Positions 53,545-63,848 of a stretch of DNA of 64,000 nt are shown here, piece after piece (position 1 is the stretch's first letter; each line of letters begins with the position of its first letter). A model generated the notes under the pieces. The model was not told where the DNA came from, made no database searches, and saw nothing but the letters and a program-made list of their open reading frames with translations. The stretch comes from Lachnospiraceae bacterium (GTDB taxonomy: Bacteria; Bacillota; Clostridia; Lachnospirales; Lachnospiraceae). Location: contig JAGAPK010000006.1 of NCBI GenBank assembly GCA_017623295.1, forward strand, positions 1-64,000, read 5' to 3'. The translations under genes were made by a program, and so were the position numbers.

Positions 53545-53573
53545 TGATTTATTTAGAAACGAAGGATGAAGGA

Positions 53574-55049
53574 ATGACATATAAGAAGACATGGTTAAGC
53601 TATGTGATATGGGCGGTGTTCACTTGTATTACCGGTGTCATGCTGGCTAACTATACAATATTATTCTGGACAAAAGAAATAGATTCTACGGTAGGTATTG
53701 GCACGATAGCACTTGTTTTGGCTGTTTTTGCAGCAATTGTCGGCTTATATTTGTTGCTTCGCAAAGTAATCTATCCGGCGACACAGAAATTTAGTGCAAA
53801 CAAGCGAATTACTGTATTATTGGAAACCATTATAGTAATCTGTGCTTTCATTGGAGGCTTATTATACCGTATCTATTTATATACACAAACAGGCGTAGAA
53901 ACAATAGCAGAAACACCATATTATCAGCACGCGATGGTAAAAACAGGTGAGAGCGTAGAACCTATGATACATGGGGCATCTTACCTTTATACTATGTGTC
54001 TTTCTTTTGTATTGTCTTTCTTGGGAAATAAAGTAATAGCAGGAGTCTGGTTACAGATTGTTTTGCAGATGATGATTCTTGTTTTGGCATTCTTTGTAGT
54101 CAGAAGAATGGTCGGAAGAGTTGCCGCTTGTGTGACGATAATTATGTTAGCAGCCTCATCTGTCTATGCGAATCAGATTTTTGTGTTAACTTCAGAAAAT
54201 CTGTATTTTATTTTTTATCTGCTTGGCATACTTCTGGTAGGAAGTTTCGTGCGTGCTTACATAAACAATCAGTTTAAGAGGATACCTGCTGTTTTAGGAG
54301 CACTAATGGCAGGCATCGTAATAGGTTGTTTGATGTATTTTGATGCAATTGCTGTTTCTTTAGTAATTCTTCTTGCCGGTATTTTTTCAGGTATTCGTCA
54401 CTTGAATGAAAACAAGTGCTTTCCGAAGATTAGTTTTTCGATTTTATTGTTTATGATTTCTGTTGTGGCAAGTGGACTTGTTTTGCTTGGAATGTTTGAA
54501 ATTGATGCAATGCTTTGTGGAGAGACATTTTTAGCAGTAGCGAATGCTTGGATTTCATTATATCAGTCTTATTTGCCGATGGGATATATTTTGTATCAGA
54601 CGGAATTTTCTATTATAGAGTGCTTAGTACAGGTAGTGATAGCAGCGCTCCTTATTATGTCATTCTGGAATCACAGCAAAGAGCAGAATTGCACACCTTG
54701 GATATGTTTTATGTTGTTGCTTGCACCAACACCACTAGCAACATCGGGTGTTCTTGCTTATCAGGTGTTTTCCATTTTTATATGGAGTGTTTTGGCAGGA
54801 ATTGGCTTACAGCAATGCTTTGTGACAGATACAGTTAAAGCAGAGCTCGAGAATGAAGCAGAGCTCGAGAATGAAGTAGAAGAATCTGTTGAACAGCCGG
54901 TGCAGCCTCCGAAGCCTCGTTTCATAGAAAATCCGCTTCCGCTTCCGAAGAAGCATGAGAAAAAGGAAATGGACTATCAGTACGATGTGGCAGAAGAAAA
55001 AATGAAATTTGATGTAGATATCAAAGATAATGATGATTTTGATATTTAG
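53574..55049 (+). CDS. Polytopic membrane protein, possibly GT39-like
   Basis: 491 residues from ATG 53574 (GAAGGA 8 nt upstream); a GTG at 53544 touching the metY stop was rejected. About ten transmembrane helices fill residues 5-420. A periplasmic loop with 'YYQHAMVKTGESVEPMIHGA' then 'SYLYTMCLSFVLSFLGNK' recalls the dolichol-mannose/undecaprenyl-sugar transferases of the GT39/ArnT group, but the usual acidic first-loop motif is not evident. The cytoplasmic C-terminal tail is acidic, with a duplicated AELENE unit and Pro-rich 'QPVQPPKPRFIENPLPLP'. Function unassigned. A terminator lies about 55 nt downstream. Confidence 0.7.
   Translation: MTYKKTWLSYVIWAVFTCITGVMLANYTILFWTKEIDSTVGIGTIALVLAVFAAIVGLYLLLRKVIYPATQKFSANKRITVLLETIIVICAFIGGLLYRIYLYTQTGVETIAETPYYQHAMVKTGESVEPMIHGASYLYTMCLSFVLSFLGNKVIAGVWLQIVLQMMILVLAFFVVRRMVGRVAACVTIIMLAASSVYANQIFVLTSENLYFIFYLLGILLVGSFVRAYINNQFKRIPAVLGALMAGIVIGCLMYFDAIAVSLVILLAGIFSGIRHLNENKCFPKISFSILLFMISVVASGLVLLGMFEIDAMLCGETFLAVANAWISLYQSYLPMGYILYQTEFSIIECLVQVVIAALLIMSFWNHSKEQNCTPWICFMLLLAPTPLATSGVLAYQVFSIFIWSVLAGIGLQQCFVTDTVKAELENEAELENEVEESVEQPVQPPKPRFIENPLPLPKKHEKKEMDYQYDVAEEKMKFDVDIKDNDDFDI
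54840..54875 (+). repeat. Exact 18-bp tandem duplication in the membrane-protein tail
   Basis: GCAGAGCTCGAGAATGAA occurs twice in direct succession (54840-54857, 54858-54875), encoding AELENE twice in frame in the cytoplasmic tail. Confidence 0.9.
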
Positions 55050-55104
55050 AGTTTCAAAGTGATATTATATATTATCAATAGAATGAAATATATAAATATA
55101 TGAC

Positions 55105-55137
55105 AAAGAGAATCACAGTAGTGTGGTTCTCTTTTTT
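55105..55137 (+). terminator. Rho-independent terminator after the membrane-protein gene
   Basis: AAAGAGAATCAC (55105-55116) pairs with GTGGTTCTCTTT (one wobble pair), followed by a T run. It closes the yebC-to-membrane-protein transcript. Confidence 0.8.
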
Positions 55138-55220
55138 GTATGATATTTTTGTGAAATTAGTATGTGAAAAGAAAAAGAGGGAAAGATATAAACAAAAAGC
55201 GGAAAGGTGGATTTTATAAA

Positions 55221-55964
55221 ATGGGTAACAAACAGAAGTCAAATAAGCAGAAAGAAGAAAATAAGCAGAAAGAAGAGAATAAGATAGAGGCAGAGAAACA
55301 CAGGGATGAAAGAATTGAAGAAACGGGACAGCTTACCCTTGATAAGAGTGAATCGGCGCATAATATTCATTTGATTACCATTATTGGTGAAATAGAAGGA
55401 CATGACAATCTGGGAAGTTCTTCCAAGACAACCAAGTATGAACATATTTTGCCGCAGCTTGCAGCAATAGAAGACAGTAAGGAAATTGATGGGGTCTTGA
55501 TTCTGCTAAATACTATGGGTGGTGATGTGGAGGCTGGACTTGCAATTGCGGAAATGATAGCTTCCTTGAGTAAGCCGACGGTATCACTGGTGTTGGGTGG
55601 TAGTCATTCTATTGGAGTGCCGATTGCTGTCAGTACGGATTATTCTTATATTGTACCGACAGGAACAATGGTAATTCATCCGGTGCGCTTAAATGGCATG
55701 GTAATTGGTGTACAGCAGACATTTGATTACTTTAAACAGATTCAGAATCGTATTACCGGTTTTGTATGCGATCACTGTAAGATATCCAAAGGACGCCTGG
55801 AAGAGTTGATGATGGAAACCGGAATGCTGACAAAAGATGTGGGAACCGTTCTGGTAGGAAAAGAAGCAGTTGAAGAAGGAATTATTAATGAAGTAGGGGG
55901 AATCAAGGATGCAATTCGTCATCTCCATGATATGGTAGAGAAGAAAAAGACAGATACAAAATAA
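55221..55964 (+). CDS. tepA: ClpP-fold peptidase, TepA-like
   Basis: 247 residues from ATG 55221 (GGAAAGGTGG 10 nt upstream); a GTG at 55164 was rejected. A Lys/Gln/Glu-rich N-terminus contains a duplicated hexapeptide (DNA repeat 55242-55277). The ClpP-like crotonase fold follows: 'IILITIIGEIEG'-type start, 'NTMGGDVEAGLAIAEMI', the nucleophile Ser in 'GGSHSIGVPIAVS' and the His in 'MVIHPVRL'. TepA of B. subtilis (translocation-enhancing protein) is encoded just before spoIIIE, and the same order is seen here with ftsK next. A processing or quality-control peptidase for exported proteins is the best guess. Confidence 0.85.
   Translation: MGNKQKSNKQKEENKQKEENKIEAEKHRDERIEETGQLTLDKSESAHNIHLITIIGEIEGHDNLGSSSKTTKYEHILPQLAAIEDSKEIDGVLILLNTMGGDVEAGLAIAEMIASLSKPTVSLVLGGSHSIGVPIAVSTDYSYIVPTGTMVIHPVRLNGMVIGVQQTFDYFKQIQNRITGFVCDHCKISKGRLEELMMETGMLTKDVGTVLVGKEAVEEGIINEVGGIKDAIRHLHDMVEKKKTDTK
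55242..55277 (+). repeat. 18-bp tandem duplication in the TepA N-terminus
   Basis: AATAAGCAGAAAGAAGAA is followed by a second copy differing only in its last base. It encodes NKQKEE twice in the charged N-terminal segment. Confidence 0.85.
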
Positions 55965-56056
55965 GGGATGACAAGTAAATTTGAAAATGCTATACTATAA
56001 GTTGCCATATGCTGCTTATTTAGGAAGGACATAAGTATATGGTATGGAGGTTAAAC

Positions 56057-58798
56057 ATGGCAGCAAATCAGGGAAGAGGAGCCGGAACACGAAAAAGCAG
56101 TTCCAGCACTTCCAGGAGAAAAACAACAAACAGCAAAAACACAGGACGGGGAAAGAATGCAAGCAGACAAAGGCGCGGAGAACCAATGGATTTGGCTATC
56201 CGCAATGAAATTCTTTTAATTGTACTTCTTGCACTTTCCGTTATTCTGTTTTTATGTAATTTTGGTATCGTAGGAAAAGTCGGAGATGCAGTCAGCAGTT
56301 TTCTGTTTGGTGTATTTGGTCTTTTGGCATATGTGGCACCAGTCGTTATTTTTTTGGCGATTGCTTTTGGTATGTCCAATGTTGGAAATAATATTGCAAC
56401 CAGAAAATTAGTAGCAGGCGGCGTGTTGTTTCTGATTCTTGGAATGATTTTTGAACTTGTGAGTGCACAGTATACGGAAACAGATACCTATCAATTACTG
56501 GAAATATATGGTAGATGTAGTGAAAATCGCAATGGCGGTGGTATTATAGCCGGTTCGCTTGCATTTGCATTTTATAAATTACTTGGTATGGTTGGAACGG
56601 TACTTGCATTGATTGTTATTGGTATTATCTGTGCTGTTATCGTAACGGACAAGTCTTTTATTGGTGGTGTGACCAATCAGGGAAGAAAGGTGTATGAACG
56701 TTCAGTAGAAGATGCTGCGTACCGCAAAGAACGCGCCAGAGAACGCAGGGAAGCGATGGAGGAACGTCGTGCCAGAGAAGAAGAACGTCGGAGATTAGAG
56801 GAAGAAGAACGGGAGAATGAAAAAATTCTTCGCATGGATAAGAAAGTTTCCGGTGTTATGATTGATACAGCATTAAGCAAGGATAAAGAAAGAGAAGCGG
56901 CAGAGAAGGTAAGAGATGATATTCATGAAATTACCGTGCATGGTATATTTGATGATGAAAGAGAAGTTGGTCAGACTTTTGAAAAAGAATCACCCAGACC
57001 GCAGGAATCATATCATTTCATCGAAAATGAGTCAGATGACCTGGATGAGATTTCTTCGTTTGCAGGAGTAACGGAAAGCAATCCGGTATCGCCTGTAATA
57101 CATAAAGAAAGCATGACAATAGAGGATGACTATGAACCGCTTAAACCACAGAATTCCTATACGGTAGAGATGGGAAATACAATGTCTTCCGGAACAGGAA
57201 TGAACAGAGAACGTCCGGTTGCGAAAGCGCCGGCAAAAGAAGTAAAGGAAAGCACTGGTGCCGGAGAAGTTAGTATTGCACAGGAAATGAAGAAGGCAGA
57301 GAGCAATGTGCCAAAGCAGTATCATTTTCCGCCATACAACAGACTTGCCAAAGGCAGTGGTAAGAACAACGGAGATTCCGCAAGAGAATTGAAAGAGACT
57401 GCGATGCGTTTGCAGCAGACTTTGAATACATTTGGTGTAAAAGTAACAGTTACGGACATTAGTCAGGGACCTTCTGTTACCCGTTATGAATTACAGCCGG
57501 AGCAAGGGGTTAAAGTAAGTAAAATTGTAGGTCTGGCAGATGATATTAAATTAAATCTGGCAGCAACTGATATTCGTATTGAAGCACCAATTCCGGGTAA
57601 GGCGGCAGTCGGCATCGAAGTGCCGAACAAAGAGAATTCTGCGGTGGCACTACGTGACTTGTTAGAATCCAAAGAATTTAGAGAATTTCCGTCCAATCTG
57701 GCTTTTGCAGTAGGTAAAGATATTGGTGGGCAGACGGTTGTGGCAGACATTGCCAAAATGCCGCATATGCTGATTGCAGGTGCTACCGGTTCCGGTAAAT
57801 CTGTTTGTATTAATACGATTATTATGAGTATTTTGTACAAAGCACATCCGGATGACGTAAAGCTTATCATGGTAGACCCAAAAGTCGTTGAACTGAGTGT
57901 TTACAACGGCATTCCGCATTTGCTTATTCCGGTTGTTACAGACCCGAAGAAGGCTGCGGCAGCACTGCATTGGGGCGTAGCAGAAATGACGGAACGTTAC
58001 AAGAAGTTTGCAGACTACAACGTACGTGATTTGAAGGGCTACAATAAAAAAGTAGAAAGTATGAAGGCAGAAGGCGCAGAAGATGCACCGGAGAAAATGC
58101 CTCAGATTCTGATTATTGTAGACGAGCTTGCTGATTTGATGATGGTAGCACCGGGAGAGGTAGAAGAATCTATCTGTCGTCTGGCACAGCTTGCAAGAGC
58201 AGCGGGTATTCATTTGATTATTGCAACACAGAGACCGTCAGTAGATGTTATTACAGGTCTGATTAAAGCGAATATGCCAAGCCGTGTTGCATTTGCGGTA
58301 TCCAGTGGTGTGGATTCCAGAACCATTCTGGATATGAACGGTGCAGAAAAACTGCTTGGTAAAGGTGATATGCTTTTCTATCCGCAGGGATATCCGAAAC
58401 CGGCACGAGTACAAGGTGCGTTTGTATCGGATAAAGAAGTTTCCGATGTTGTAGATTTCTTAAAGAATCAGGCAATTGGAAATGTTTACAGCGAAGATGT
58501 GGAAGAAAAAATTAAAAATATGGGAAGTTCCGGTGGCGGTAATGCCGGAGCAGGCGGTTCCGATTCCGGTTCAGAGTATGACCAGTATTTTGCAGAAGCG
58601 GGCAGATTTATTATTGAGAAAGATAAAGCATCCATTGGTATGCTGCAGAGAGTTTTCAAAATCGGTTTTAACCGAGCAGCAAGAATTATGGATCAGTTGT
58701 GTGAGGTTGGTGTTGTTGGAGAAGAAGAAGGCACGAAGCCTCGTAAAGTATTGATGTCCGCTGAGGAATTTGAACAGCTGGTAGAAGAAATTATATAA
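56057..58798 (+). CDS. ftsK: FtsK/SpoIIIE DNA translocase
   Basis: 913 residues from ATG 56057, with GGAGG 6 nt upstream. A basic Ser/Arg-rich N-terminus, four membrane helices (about 50-190), a charged linker (about 210-440) rich in Arg/Glu, then the motor. Walker A is in '[14 protein letters not shown]' (around residue 575) and Walker B is '[13 protein letters not shown]'. '[20 protein letters not shown]' is diagnostic, and the C-terminal winged-helix gamma domain ('[19 protein letters not shown]') reads orientation sequences. It pumps chromosomal DNA through the closing septum or into the forespore. Whether it is FtsK or the sporulation-specific SpoIIIE cannot be told from sequence alone; the tepA neighbour matches the spoIIIE locus of Bacillus. 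Confidence 0.95.
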   Translation: MAANQGRGAGTRKSSSSTSRRKTTNSKNTGRGKNASRQRRGEPMDLAIRNEILLIVLLALSVILFLCNFGIVGKVGDAVSSFLFGVFGLLAYVAPVVIFLAIAFGMSNVGNNIATRKLVAGGVLFLILGMIFELVSAQYTETDTYQLLEIYGRCSENRNGGGIIAGSLAFAFYKLLGMVGTVLALIVIGIICAVIVTDKSFIGGVTNQGRKVYERSVEDAAYRKERARERREAMEERRAREEERRRLEEEERENEKILRMDKKVSGVMIDTALSKDKEREAAEKVRDDIHEITVHGIFDDEREVGQTFEKESPRPQESYHFIENESDDLDEISSFAGVTESNPVSPVIHKESMTIEDDYEPLKPQNSYTVEMGNTMSSGTGMNRERPVAKAPAKEVKESTGAGEVSIAQEMKKAESNVPKQYHFPPYNRLAKGSGKNNGDSARELKETAMRLQQTLNTFGVKVTVTDISQGPSVTRYELQPEQGVKVSKIVGLADDIKLNLAATDIRIEAPIPGKAAVGIEVPNKENSAVALRDLLESKEFREFPSNLAFAVGKDIGGQTVVADIAKMPHMLIAGATGSGKSVCINTIIMSILYKAHPDDVKLIMVDPKVVELSVYNGIPHLLIPVVTDPKKAAAALHWGVAEMTERYKKFADYNVRDLKGYNKKVESMKAEGAEDAPEKMPQILIIVDELADLMMVAPGEVEESICRLAQLARAAGIHLIIATQRPSVDVITGLIKANMPSRVAFAVSSGVDSRTILDMNGAEKLLGKGDMLFYPQGYPKPARVQGAFVSDKEVSDVVDFLKNQAIGNVYSEDVEEKIKNMGSSGGGNAGAGGSDSGSEYDQYFAEAGRFIIEKDKASIGMLQRVFKIGFNRAARIMDQLCEVGVVGEEEGTKPRKVLMSAEEFEQLVEEII

Positions 58799-58872
58799 AA
58801 CTCACATTATAGGGGAAATTAAGGAAGCAGGAAGTGTAACAAAAGAAGTTGTTGTAATGAGGAGGAAAAATC

Positions 58873-60543
58873 ATGAAAACAGATATTGAAATTGCACAGG
58901 AAGCGGTAATGGAGCCAATCGTGAAAGTGGCAGAGCGAATCGGATTAAAAGAAGACGATTTGGAATTATATGGAAAATACAAAGCAAAAATTTCGGATGA
59001 GTATATGAATAGCATTCAGGGAAATCCGGATGGAAAATTGATTCTGGTAACAGCGATTAACCCGACTCCGGCAGGAGAAGGTAAAACAACAACCAGTATC
59101 GGACTGGCACAGGCGTTTGGCAAAATGGATAAAAAAGCGATTCTTGCTTTGCGTGAACCATCTCTTGGACCTTGTTTCGGCATCAAAGGTGGTGCAGCCG
59201 GTGGCGGTTATGCACAGGTAGTTCCAATGGAAGATTTGAACCTTCACTTTACTGGAGATTTTCATGCCATTACCTCTGCGAACAACTTACTTGCAGCATT
59301 ACTTGACAACCATATTCAGCAAGGAAATGAACTTGGGATTGATACCAGACAGGTTGTATGGAAAAGATGTCTGGATATGAATGACAGAGTTCTTCGTAAT
59401 GTAGTAGTCGGACTGGGTAACAAAATGGATGGTGTTGTAAGAGAAGACCATTTCGTTATTACCGTTGCATCTGAAATTATGGCAATTCTTTGCCTTGCTT
59501 CTGATATGAATGATTTAAAGGAAAGACTGAGTCGTGTTGTAGTAGCATATAATTATGCCGGAGAACCTGTTACAGCAGGTGACTTACAAGCCGTAGGTGC
59601 TATGGCAGCGTTGTTAAAAGATGCTATGAAACCAAATCTCATTCAGACTTTGGAACATACACCTGCGCTCATTCATGGTGGTCCTTTTGCGAATATTGCA
59701 CATGGATGTAATTCGATTCGTGCAACAAAAACAGCACTTAAAATGGCTGATTATGTTATTACAGAAGCTGGTTTTGGTGCTGACCTTGGTGCAGAGAAAT
59801 TCTTTGATATCAAATGCCGTATGGCAGATTTGAAACCGGATGCAGTTGTTCTGGTAGCAACCATTCGTGCATTGAAATATAACGGTGGTGTTCTGAAAGC
59901 AGAATTGTCCGCAGAAAATCTGGATGCTTTGCAAAAAGGTATTGTTAATCTGGAGAAACATATTGAAAACTTACAGAAGTATGGAGCTCCGATTGTTGTT
60001 ACCTTGAACTCCTTTGTAACAGATACCGATGCGGAAATTGCTTATGTGCAGAAATTCTGTGAAGACAGAAACTGTGAATTTGCTATTTCTGAGGTTTGGG
60101 AAAAAGGTGGCGAAGGCGGTATTGCTTTAGCAGAAAAAGTATTACATACTTTGGAAAACAAGCCATCCAATTTCCATGTTCTTTATGAAGACTCTCTTTC
60201 CTTGAAAGAAAAAATCGAAGCGGTAGCGAAAGAAATTTACGGTGCCAAAGGTGTAAATTATGTGCAGTCAGCAAGTAAACAGTTACAGAAATTAGAGGAA
60301 CTTGGTTTTGGTAATATGCCTGTCTGCATGGCTAAAACACAGTATTCCTTATCAGATGATCCGGCACTTCTTGGTAGACCGGAAGATTTTGAAATTACAG
60401 TCAGGGAAGCATATGTTTCTGCTGGAGCAGGATTTGTTGTTGTTTTAACAGGCGCGGTAATGACAATGCCGGGCTTACCAAAGAAACCAGCAGCTTACGG
60501 AATTGATGTAAATGAAGATGGTGTAATTACAGGACTTTTCTAG
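58873..60543 (+). CDS. fhs: Formate-tetrahydrofolate ligase
   Basis: 556 residues, the usual length. ATP-dependent formation of 10-formyl-THF from formate, the entry to the methyl branch of C1 metabolism. P-loop '[17 protein letters not shown]' (about 62-78), '[20 protein letters not shown]', '[11 protein letters not shown]', '[19 protein letters not shown]' and '[20 protein letters not shown]' are all present. AGGAGG lies 7 nt before the ATG. Operon with folD (11-nt gap). It may serve purine and formyl-Met synthesis or, if the rest of the pathway exists elsewhere, acetogenesis. Confidence 0.98.
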   Translation: MKTDIEIAQEAVMEPIVKVAERIGLKEDDLELYGKYKAKISDEYMNSIQGNPDGKLILVTAINPTPAGEGKTTTSIGLAQAFGKMDKKAILALREPSLGPCFGIKGGAAGGGYAQVVPMEDLNLHFTGDFHAITSANNLLAALLDNHIQQGNELGIDTRQVVWKRCLDMNDRVLRNVVVGLGNKMDGVVREDHFVITVASEIMAILCLASDMNDLKERLSRVVVAYNYAGEPVTAGDLQAVGAMAALLKDAMKPNLIQTLEHTPALIHGGPFANIAHGCNSIRATKTALKMADYVITEAGFGADLGAEKFFDIKCRMADLKPDAVVLVATIRALKYNGGVLKAELSAENLDALQKGIVNLEKHIENLQKYGAPIVVTLNSFVTDTDAEIAYVQKFCEDRNCEFAISEVWEKGGEGGIALAEKVLHTLENKPSNFHVLYEDSLSLKEKIEAVAKEIYGAKGVNYVQSASKQLQKLEELGFGNMPVCMAKTQYSLSDDPALLGRPEDFEITVREAYVSAGAGFVVVLTGAVMTMPGLPKKPAAYGIDVNEDGVITGLF

Positions 60544-60554
60544 GAGGTAGAAGA

Positions 60555-61400
60555 ATGCCACAGATTATTGATGGAAAATTAATCTCAACGCAGATTAAAG
60601 ATGAATTGAAGGAAAAAGTAGCTGCTATGAAAGCAGATGGAATATCTATTTGTCTGGCAGTTATTCAGGTTGGAAACGATCCGGCATCCAGTGTGTATGT
60701 AAATAACAAGAAAAAAGCATGCGCTTATATCGGAATTGAATCTCTTTCCTATGAACTGCCGGAAGAAACGACACAGGAAGAGCTGATTGATTTAATTAAA
60801 GAATTAAATGACAGAAAAGATGTAAATGGTATTTTAGTACAGCTTCCGGTACCGAAGCACATTGATGAGGATGCCATTATCCGTGCGATTGATCCAATGA
60901 AGGATGTAGATGGTTTTCACCCACAGAGTGTTGGTGCACTTTGTATTGGACAGCCTGGATTTGTTTCCTGCACACCGGCAGGCATTATTCAGCTTTTAAA
61001 ACGTTCTGGTATTGAAATTGCGGGAAAAGAATGCGTTGTTATTGGAAGAAGCAATATTGTGGGAAAACCGATGTCATTATTACTGCTTCGTGAAAATGGA
61101 ACGGTAACAGTGACACATTCCAGAACCAAAGATTTGAAAGAAGTAACCAAAAGAGCAGATATTCTTGTGGTAGCCATTGGCAAACCAAAGATGATTACAA
61201 AAGAATATGTAAAAGAAGGTGCTGTTGTTATTGATGTAGGTATCCACAGAAATGAAAACAATAAGTTATGTGGAGATGTAGATTATGATGATGTTGCTCC
61301 TATCTGCAGTGCAATCACACCGGTTCCGGGTGGAGTCGGACCAATGACGATTGCTATGTTAATGCATAATTGTGTGGAGTCAGCAGCTTTGAATCGTTAG
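60555..61400 (+). CDS. folD: Bifunctional methylene-THF dehydrogenase/methenyl-THF cyclohydrolase
   Basis: 281 residues. Interconverts 10-formyl-THF, 5,10-methenyl-THF and 5,10-methylene-THF with NADP+. The substrate site is 'VGNDPASSVYVNNKKKACAY' with the conserved YxxxK (Tyr and catalytic Lys), then 'GILVQLPVPKHIDE', 'KDVDGFHPQSVG', the cofactor motif 'VVIGRSNIVGKPMSLLL' and 'PVPGGVGPMTIAMLMHNC'. The start lies 11 nt after fhs with TAGGAGGTAG upstream. The protein acts directly on the product of fhs. Confidence 0.98.
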   Translation: MPQIIDGKLISTQIKDELKEKVAAMKADGISICLAVIQVGNDPASSVYVNNKKKACAYIGIESLSYELPEETTQEELIDLIKELNDRKDVNGILVQLPVPKHIDEDAIIRAIDPMKDVDGFHPQSVGALCIGQPGFVSCTPAGIIQLLKRSGIEIAGKECVVIGRSNIVGKPMSLLLLRENGTVTVTHSRTKDLKEVTKRADILVVAIGKPKMITKEYVKEGAVVIDVGIHRNENNKLCGDVDYDDVAPICSAITPVPGGVGPMTIAMLMHNCVESAALNR

Positions 61401-61414
61401 GAAGGAAACTGCTT

Positions 61415-62860
61415 ATGAAATGCCCAAATTGTGGGAAAGAGATAGAAGAAGGACATCTGATTTGTGAAGTTTGCGGAAATGAAATTCAGATGGTGCCTGA
61501 TTTTGAACCGGAGATAGAAAATAGTATAACGGAAACACTTTCTACGTTGGCTGCATTACAGGATGAAGGACTAAAGAACAAAACACAGCAGGGAATGCAG
61601 AAGTTGGATAAGGAAGTGGACGAGGACGAAGACAAGGAAAAGAGAAACAGTAAATTTGGAATTATGATTTCTACTGTTATTATCTTTTTGATTATTCTTT
61701 GTACTTATGCGCTGTATACTTATCATGTAAACACTGTTTCTTATCAGATTGATAAAGCGAAAGAATATGCGGCACAAGGCGAATATGAACAGGCAATAAC
61801 TTATTTAGACACAGCCTACGAAAAAGACGATTCGCTGGCACAAATTTTATTTCTAAAAGCAGATTATTATTATCTACTGTTTGACAATGAATCCGCATTA
61901 AAGGCTTTGGAACAGATTATTGATAAGGGAATTTACCCTTATGAAGATGTAGAAGAAGCTTATGATAAGATGATTACCATTTATTCGAATGAGGGTCGTT
62001 ACGAAGAGATTAGTGAACTTCTGCTTGCATGCAAGGAGGATACGATTGTAAACCTCTTTCAGAGTTATATGGCCAAAGAACCGGAATTTAGTTATGTAGA
62101 AGGAGATTATGCGGAAATTATTCCGTTAAAGCTGAGTTCCAATACATCGGGAACGATTTACTACACGATGGACGGTTCTACACCGGATAAAAATAGTGAT
62201 GTTTATACCGCACCATTGTTTTTGGAAAGTGGCGATTATACCATAAGTGCTTTTTTTGTGAATGATTATGGAATTGAAAGCCAGATTGTCCAGAAAACAT
62301 ATCACATAGATTTGGAAGTTCCGAATGCACCGGAAATTGCGGTTTACAGCGGTGAATACCATGAACCAATGGTAATTTCAGTACAGGGACAGGAAGGCTG
62401 CGAAATATATTATACAACAGACGGCTCTGAACCGACCAAAGACAGCGTGCCATATACAGGGCCAATTCCGATGCCACTTGGAAGCACTCATTTTAAATTT
62501 GTTAATATTAGTAAAGAAGGCGTGTCCAGCGAAGTAACAATGCGAACCTATAAATTGACTTTGAACAATACGATTTCAACTGAGGATGCAGTTTCCAGAT
62601 TGATTACAGGTCTTGTGGCAAGTGGTTATTTAGAGGATGCAAGCGGCAAAGTGGCGAAACAGAATATCACATATCATTATGAGTTTAGTTCTGTTATCAG
62701 CATTGATGAAGAAAGCTATTTTACAATTAATGAATATTATGATGATGGAACCGGAGTTTTGAATCGAACGGACAAAGTTTTTGTTGTTCAGGTATATACC
62801 GGTGCTGTTGCAAGACTCGGATATGACGAAAACGGAGCATATATTGCAGTACCATTATAA
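61415..62860 (+). CDS. Zinc-ribbon, TPR and chitobiase-like beta-domain membrane protein
   Basis: 481 residues from ATG 61415 (AGGAAGG upstream); a start overlapping folD was rejected because it displaces the zinc ribbon. Order: N-terminal zinc ribbon 'MKCPNCGKEIEEGHLICEVC' (four Cys), acidic cytoplasmic linker, one membrane helix (about 86-105), TPR-like helices outside (about 112-215; 'AKEYAAQGEYEQAITYLDTA'). Two CHB_HEX_C-type beta modules follow ('IYYTMDGSTPDKNSDVYTAP' and 'IYYTTDGSEPTKDSVPYTGP'), then a C-terminal domain of about 95 residues. Likely a bitopic protein with an extracellular sensor or binding part. Function unknown. Confidence 0.8.
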   Translation: MKCPNCGKEIEEGHLICEVCGNEIQMVPDFEPEIENSITETLSTLAALQDEGLKNKTQQGMQKLDKEVDEDEDKEKRNSKFGIMISTVIIFLIILCTYALYTYHVNTVSYQIDKAKEYAAQGEYEQAITYLDTAYEKDDSLAQILFLKADYYYLLFDNESALKALEQIIDKGIYPYEDVEEAYDKMITIYSNEGRYEEISELLLACKEDTIVNLFQSYMAKEPEFSYVEGDYAEIIPLKLSSNTSGTIYYTMDGSTPDKNSDVYTAPLFLESGDYTISAFFVNDYGIESQIVQKTYHIDLEVPNAPEIAVYSGEYHEPMVISVQGQEGCEIYYTTDGSEPTKDSVPYTGPIPMPLGSTHFKFVNISKEGVSSEVTMRTYKLTLNNTISTEDAVSRLITGLVASGYLEDASGKVAKQNITYHYEFSSVISIDEESYFTINEYYDDGTGVLNRTDKVFVVQVYTGAVARLGYDENGAYIAVPL

Positions 62861-62868
62861 AAAAACTA

Positions 62869-62897
62869 TTGCAAAATCAAAAAACTTCCTTTATCAT
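62869..62897 (+). promoter_or_regulatory. Putative promoter of nfnAB
   Basis: TTGCAA (62869-62874), 17-bp spacer, TATCAT (62892-62897). The leader is about 60 nt with TAGGAGGAG just before the ATG. Confidence 0.45.
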
Positions 62898-62960
62898 GAA
62901 TAGGATGCGTTATTATGTGATAATGTGAAAGGGATGTTTTAGTTTAGGAGGAGCAGAATA

Positions 62961-63848
62961 ATGTACAAGATTTTAAAAGCTGAGGAGCTTACAACAAATA
63001 TTTTCCTCATGGTAGTTGAGGCAAAACGTGTTGCAAAATCCTGTCAGCCAGGACAGTTTATTATTGTCAGAATGGACGAAGAAGGAGAAAGAATCCCTCT
63101 GACTATTTGTGACTATGACAGAGAACAGGGAACAATTACAATTGTTTTCCAGATTGTTGGAGCAGGAACTCAGAAACTTTCCAGCTTAAAAGCCGGAGAC
63201 AGCTTCCATGATTTCGTAGGACCTTTAGGTTGTCCTTCCGAATTTGTTAAGGAGGATGAAGAAAGCCTGAAAAAGAAGAACATTCTTTTCGTAGCAGGTG
63301 GCGTTGGTACAGCTCCTGTATATCCGCAGGTAAAATGGCTGCATGAAAAAGGTATTAACGCAGATGTTATCGTTGGTGCTAAGACCAAAGATTTACTGAT
63401 TCTGGAAAAAGAAATGGAAGCAGTAGCAGGAAATCTTTACATAACAACAGATGATGGATCTTATGGCAGAAGCGGTATGGTAACACAGACAATCAAAGAT
63501 CTTGTGGATGAAGGTAAGAAATATGATGTCTGCGTAGCAATCGGACCAATGATTATGATGAAATTTGTCTGCAAAATGACAGAAGAATTAAATATTTCAA
63601 CAATTGTCAGCTTAAACCCAATTATGGTAGACGGTACAGGTATGTGTGGTGCATGTCGTGTTACTGTTGGCGGCGAAGTGAAATTTGCATGTGTTGACGG
63701 ACCGGAATTTGATGGACATAAGGTTGACTTTGATCAGGCGATGAAACGTCAGCAGATTTATAAAACAGAAGAAGGAAGAGCATTCTTAAAAGCCAAAGAG
63801 GGAGATACACATCATGGCGGATGCGGAAATTGCGGAGGTAATGACTAA
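62961..63848 (+). CDS. nfnA: NfnA-type ferredoxin:NADP+ oxidoreductase small subunit
   Basis: 295 residues. Ferredoxin-reductase fold: FAD domain (about 1-95; 'CQPGQFIIVRMDEEGERIPL'), NAD-binding domain ('ILFVAGGVGTAPVYPQVKWL', about 110-129) and a C-terminal [2Fe-2S] Cys cluster ('GTGMCGACRVTVGGEVKFAC', with an upstream Asp in 'FDFVG'-type 'HDFVGPLGC'). Sequences of this type are annotated sulfide dehydrogenase or dihydroorotate-dehydrogenase-like. With the next gene it forms NfnAB, an electron-bifurcating NADH-dependent reduced ferredoxin:NADP+ oxidoreductase. Its tail 'HHGGCGNCGGND' is Cys/Gly/His-rich. The stop shares a base with the nfnB start. Confidence 0.9.
   Translation: MYKILKAEELTTNIFLMVVEAKRVAKSCQPGQFIIVRMDEEGERIPLTICDYDREQGTITIVFQIVGAGTQKLSSLKAGDSFHDFVGPLGCPSEFVKEDEESLKKKNILFVAGGVGTAPVYPQVKWLHEKGINADVIVGAKTKDLLILEKEMEAVAGNLYITTDDGSYGRSGMVTQTIKDLVDEGKKYDVCVAIGPMIMMKFVCKMTEELNISTIVSLNPIMVDGTGMCGACRVTVGGEVKFACVDGPEFDGHKVDFDQAMKRQQIYKTEEGRAFLKAKEGDTHHGGCGNCGGND

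Noticed and set aside
57662-58213. 183-codon open frame antisense to ftsK
   Set aside because: It mirrors the strongly conserved FtsK motor, is Cys/His-rich as expected from reverse reading, and has no ribosome binding site or recognisable domain.
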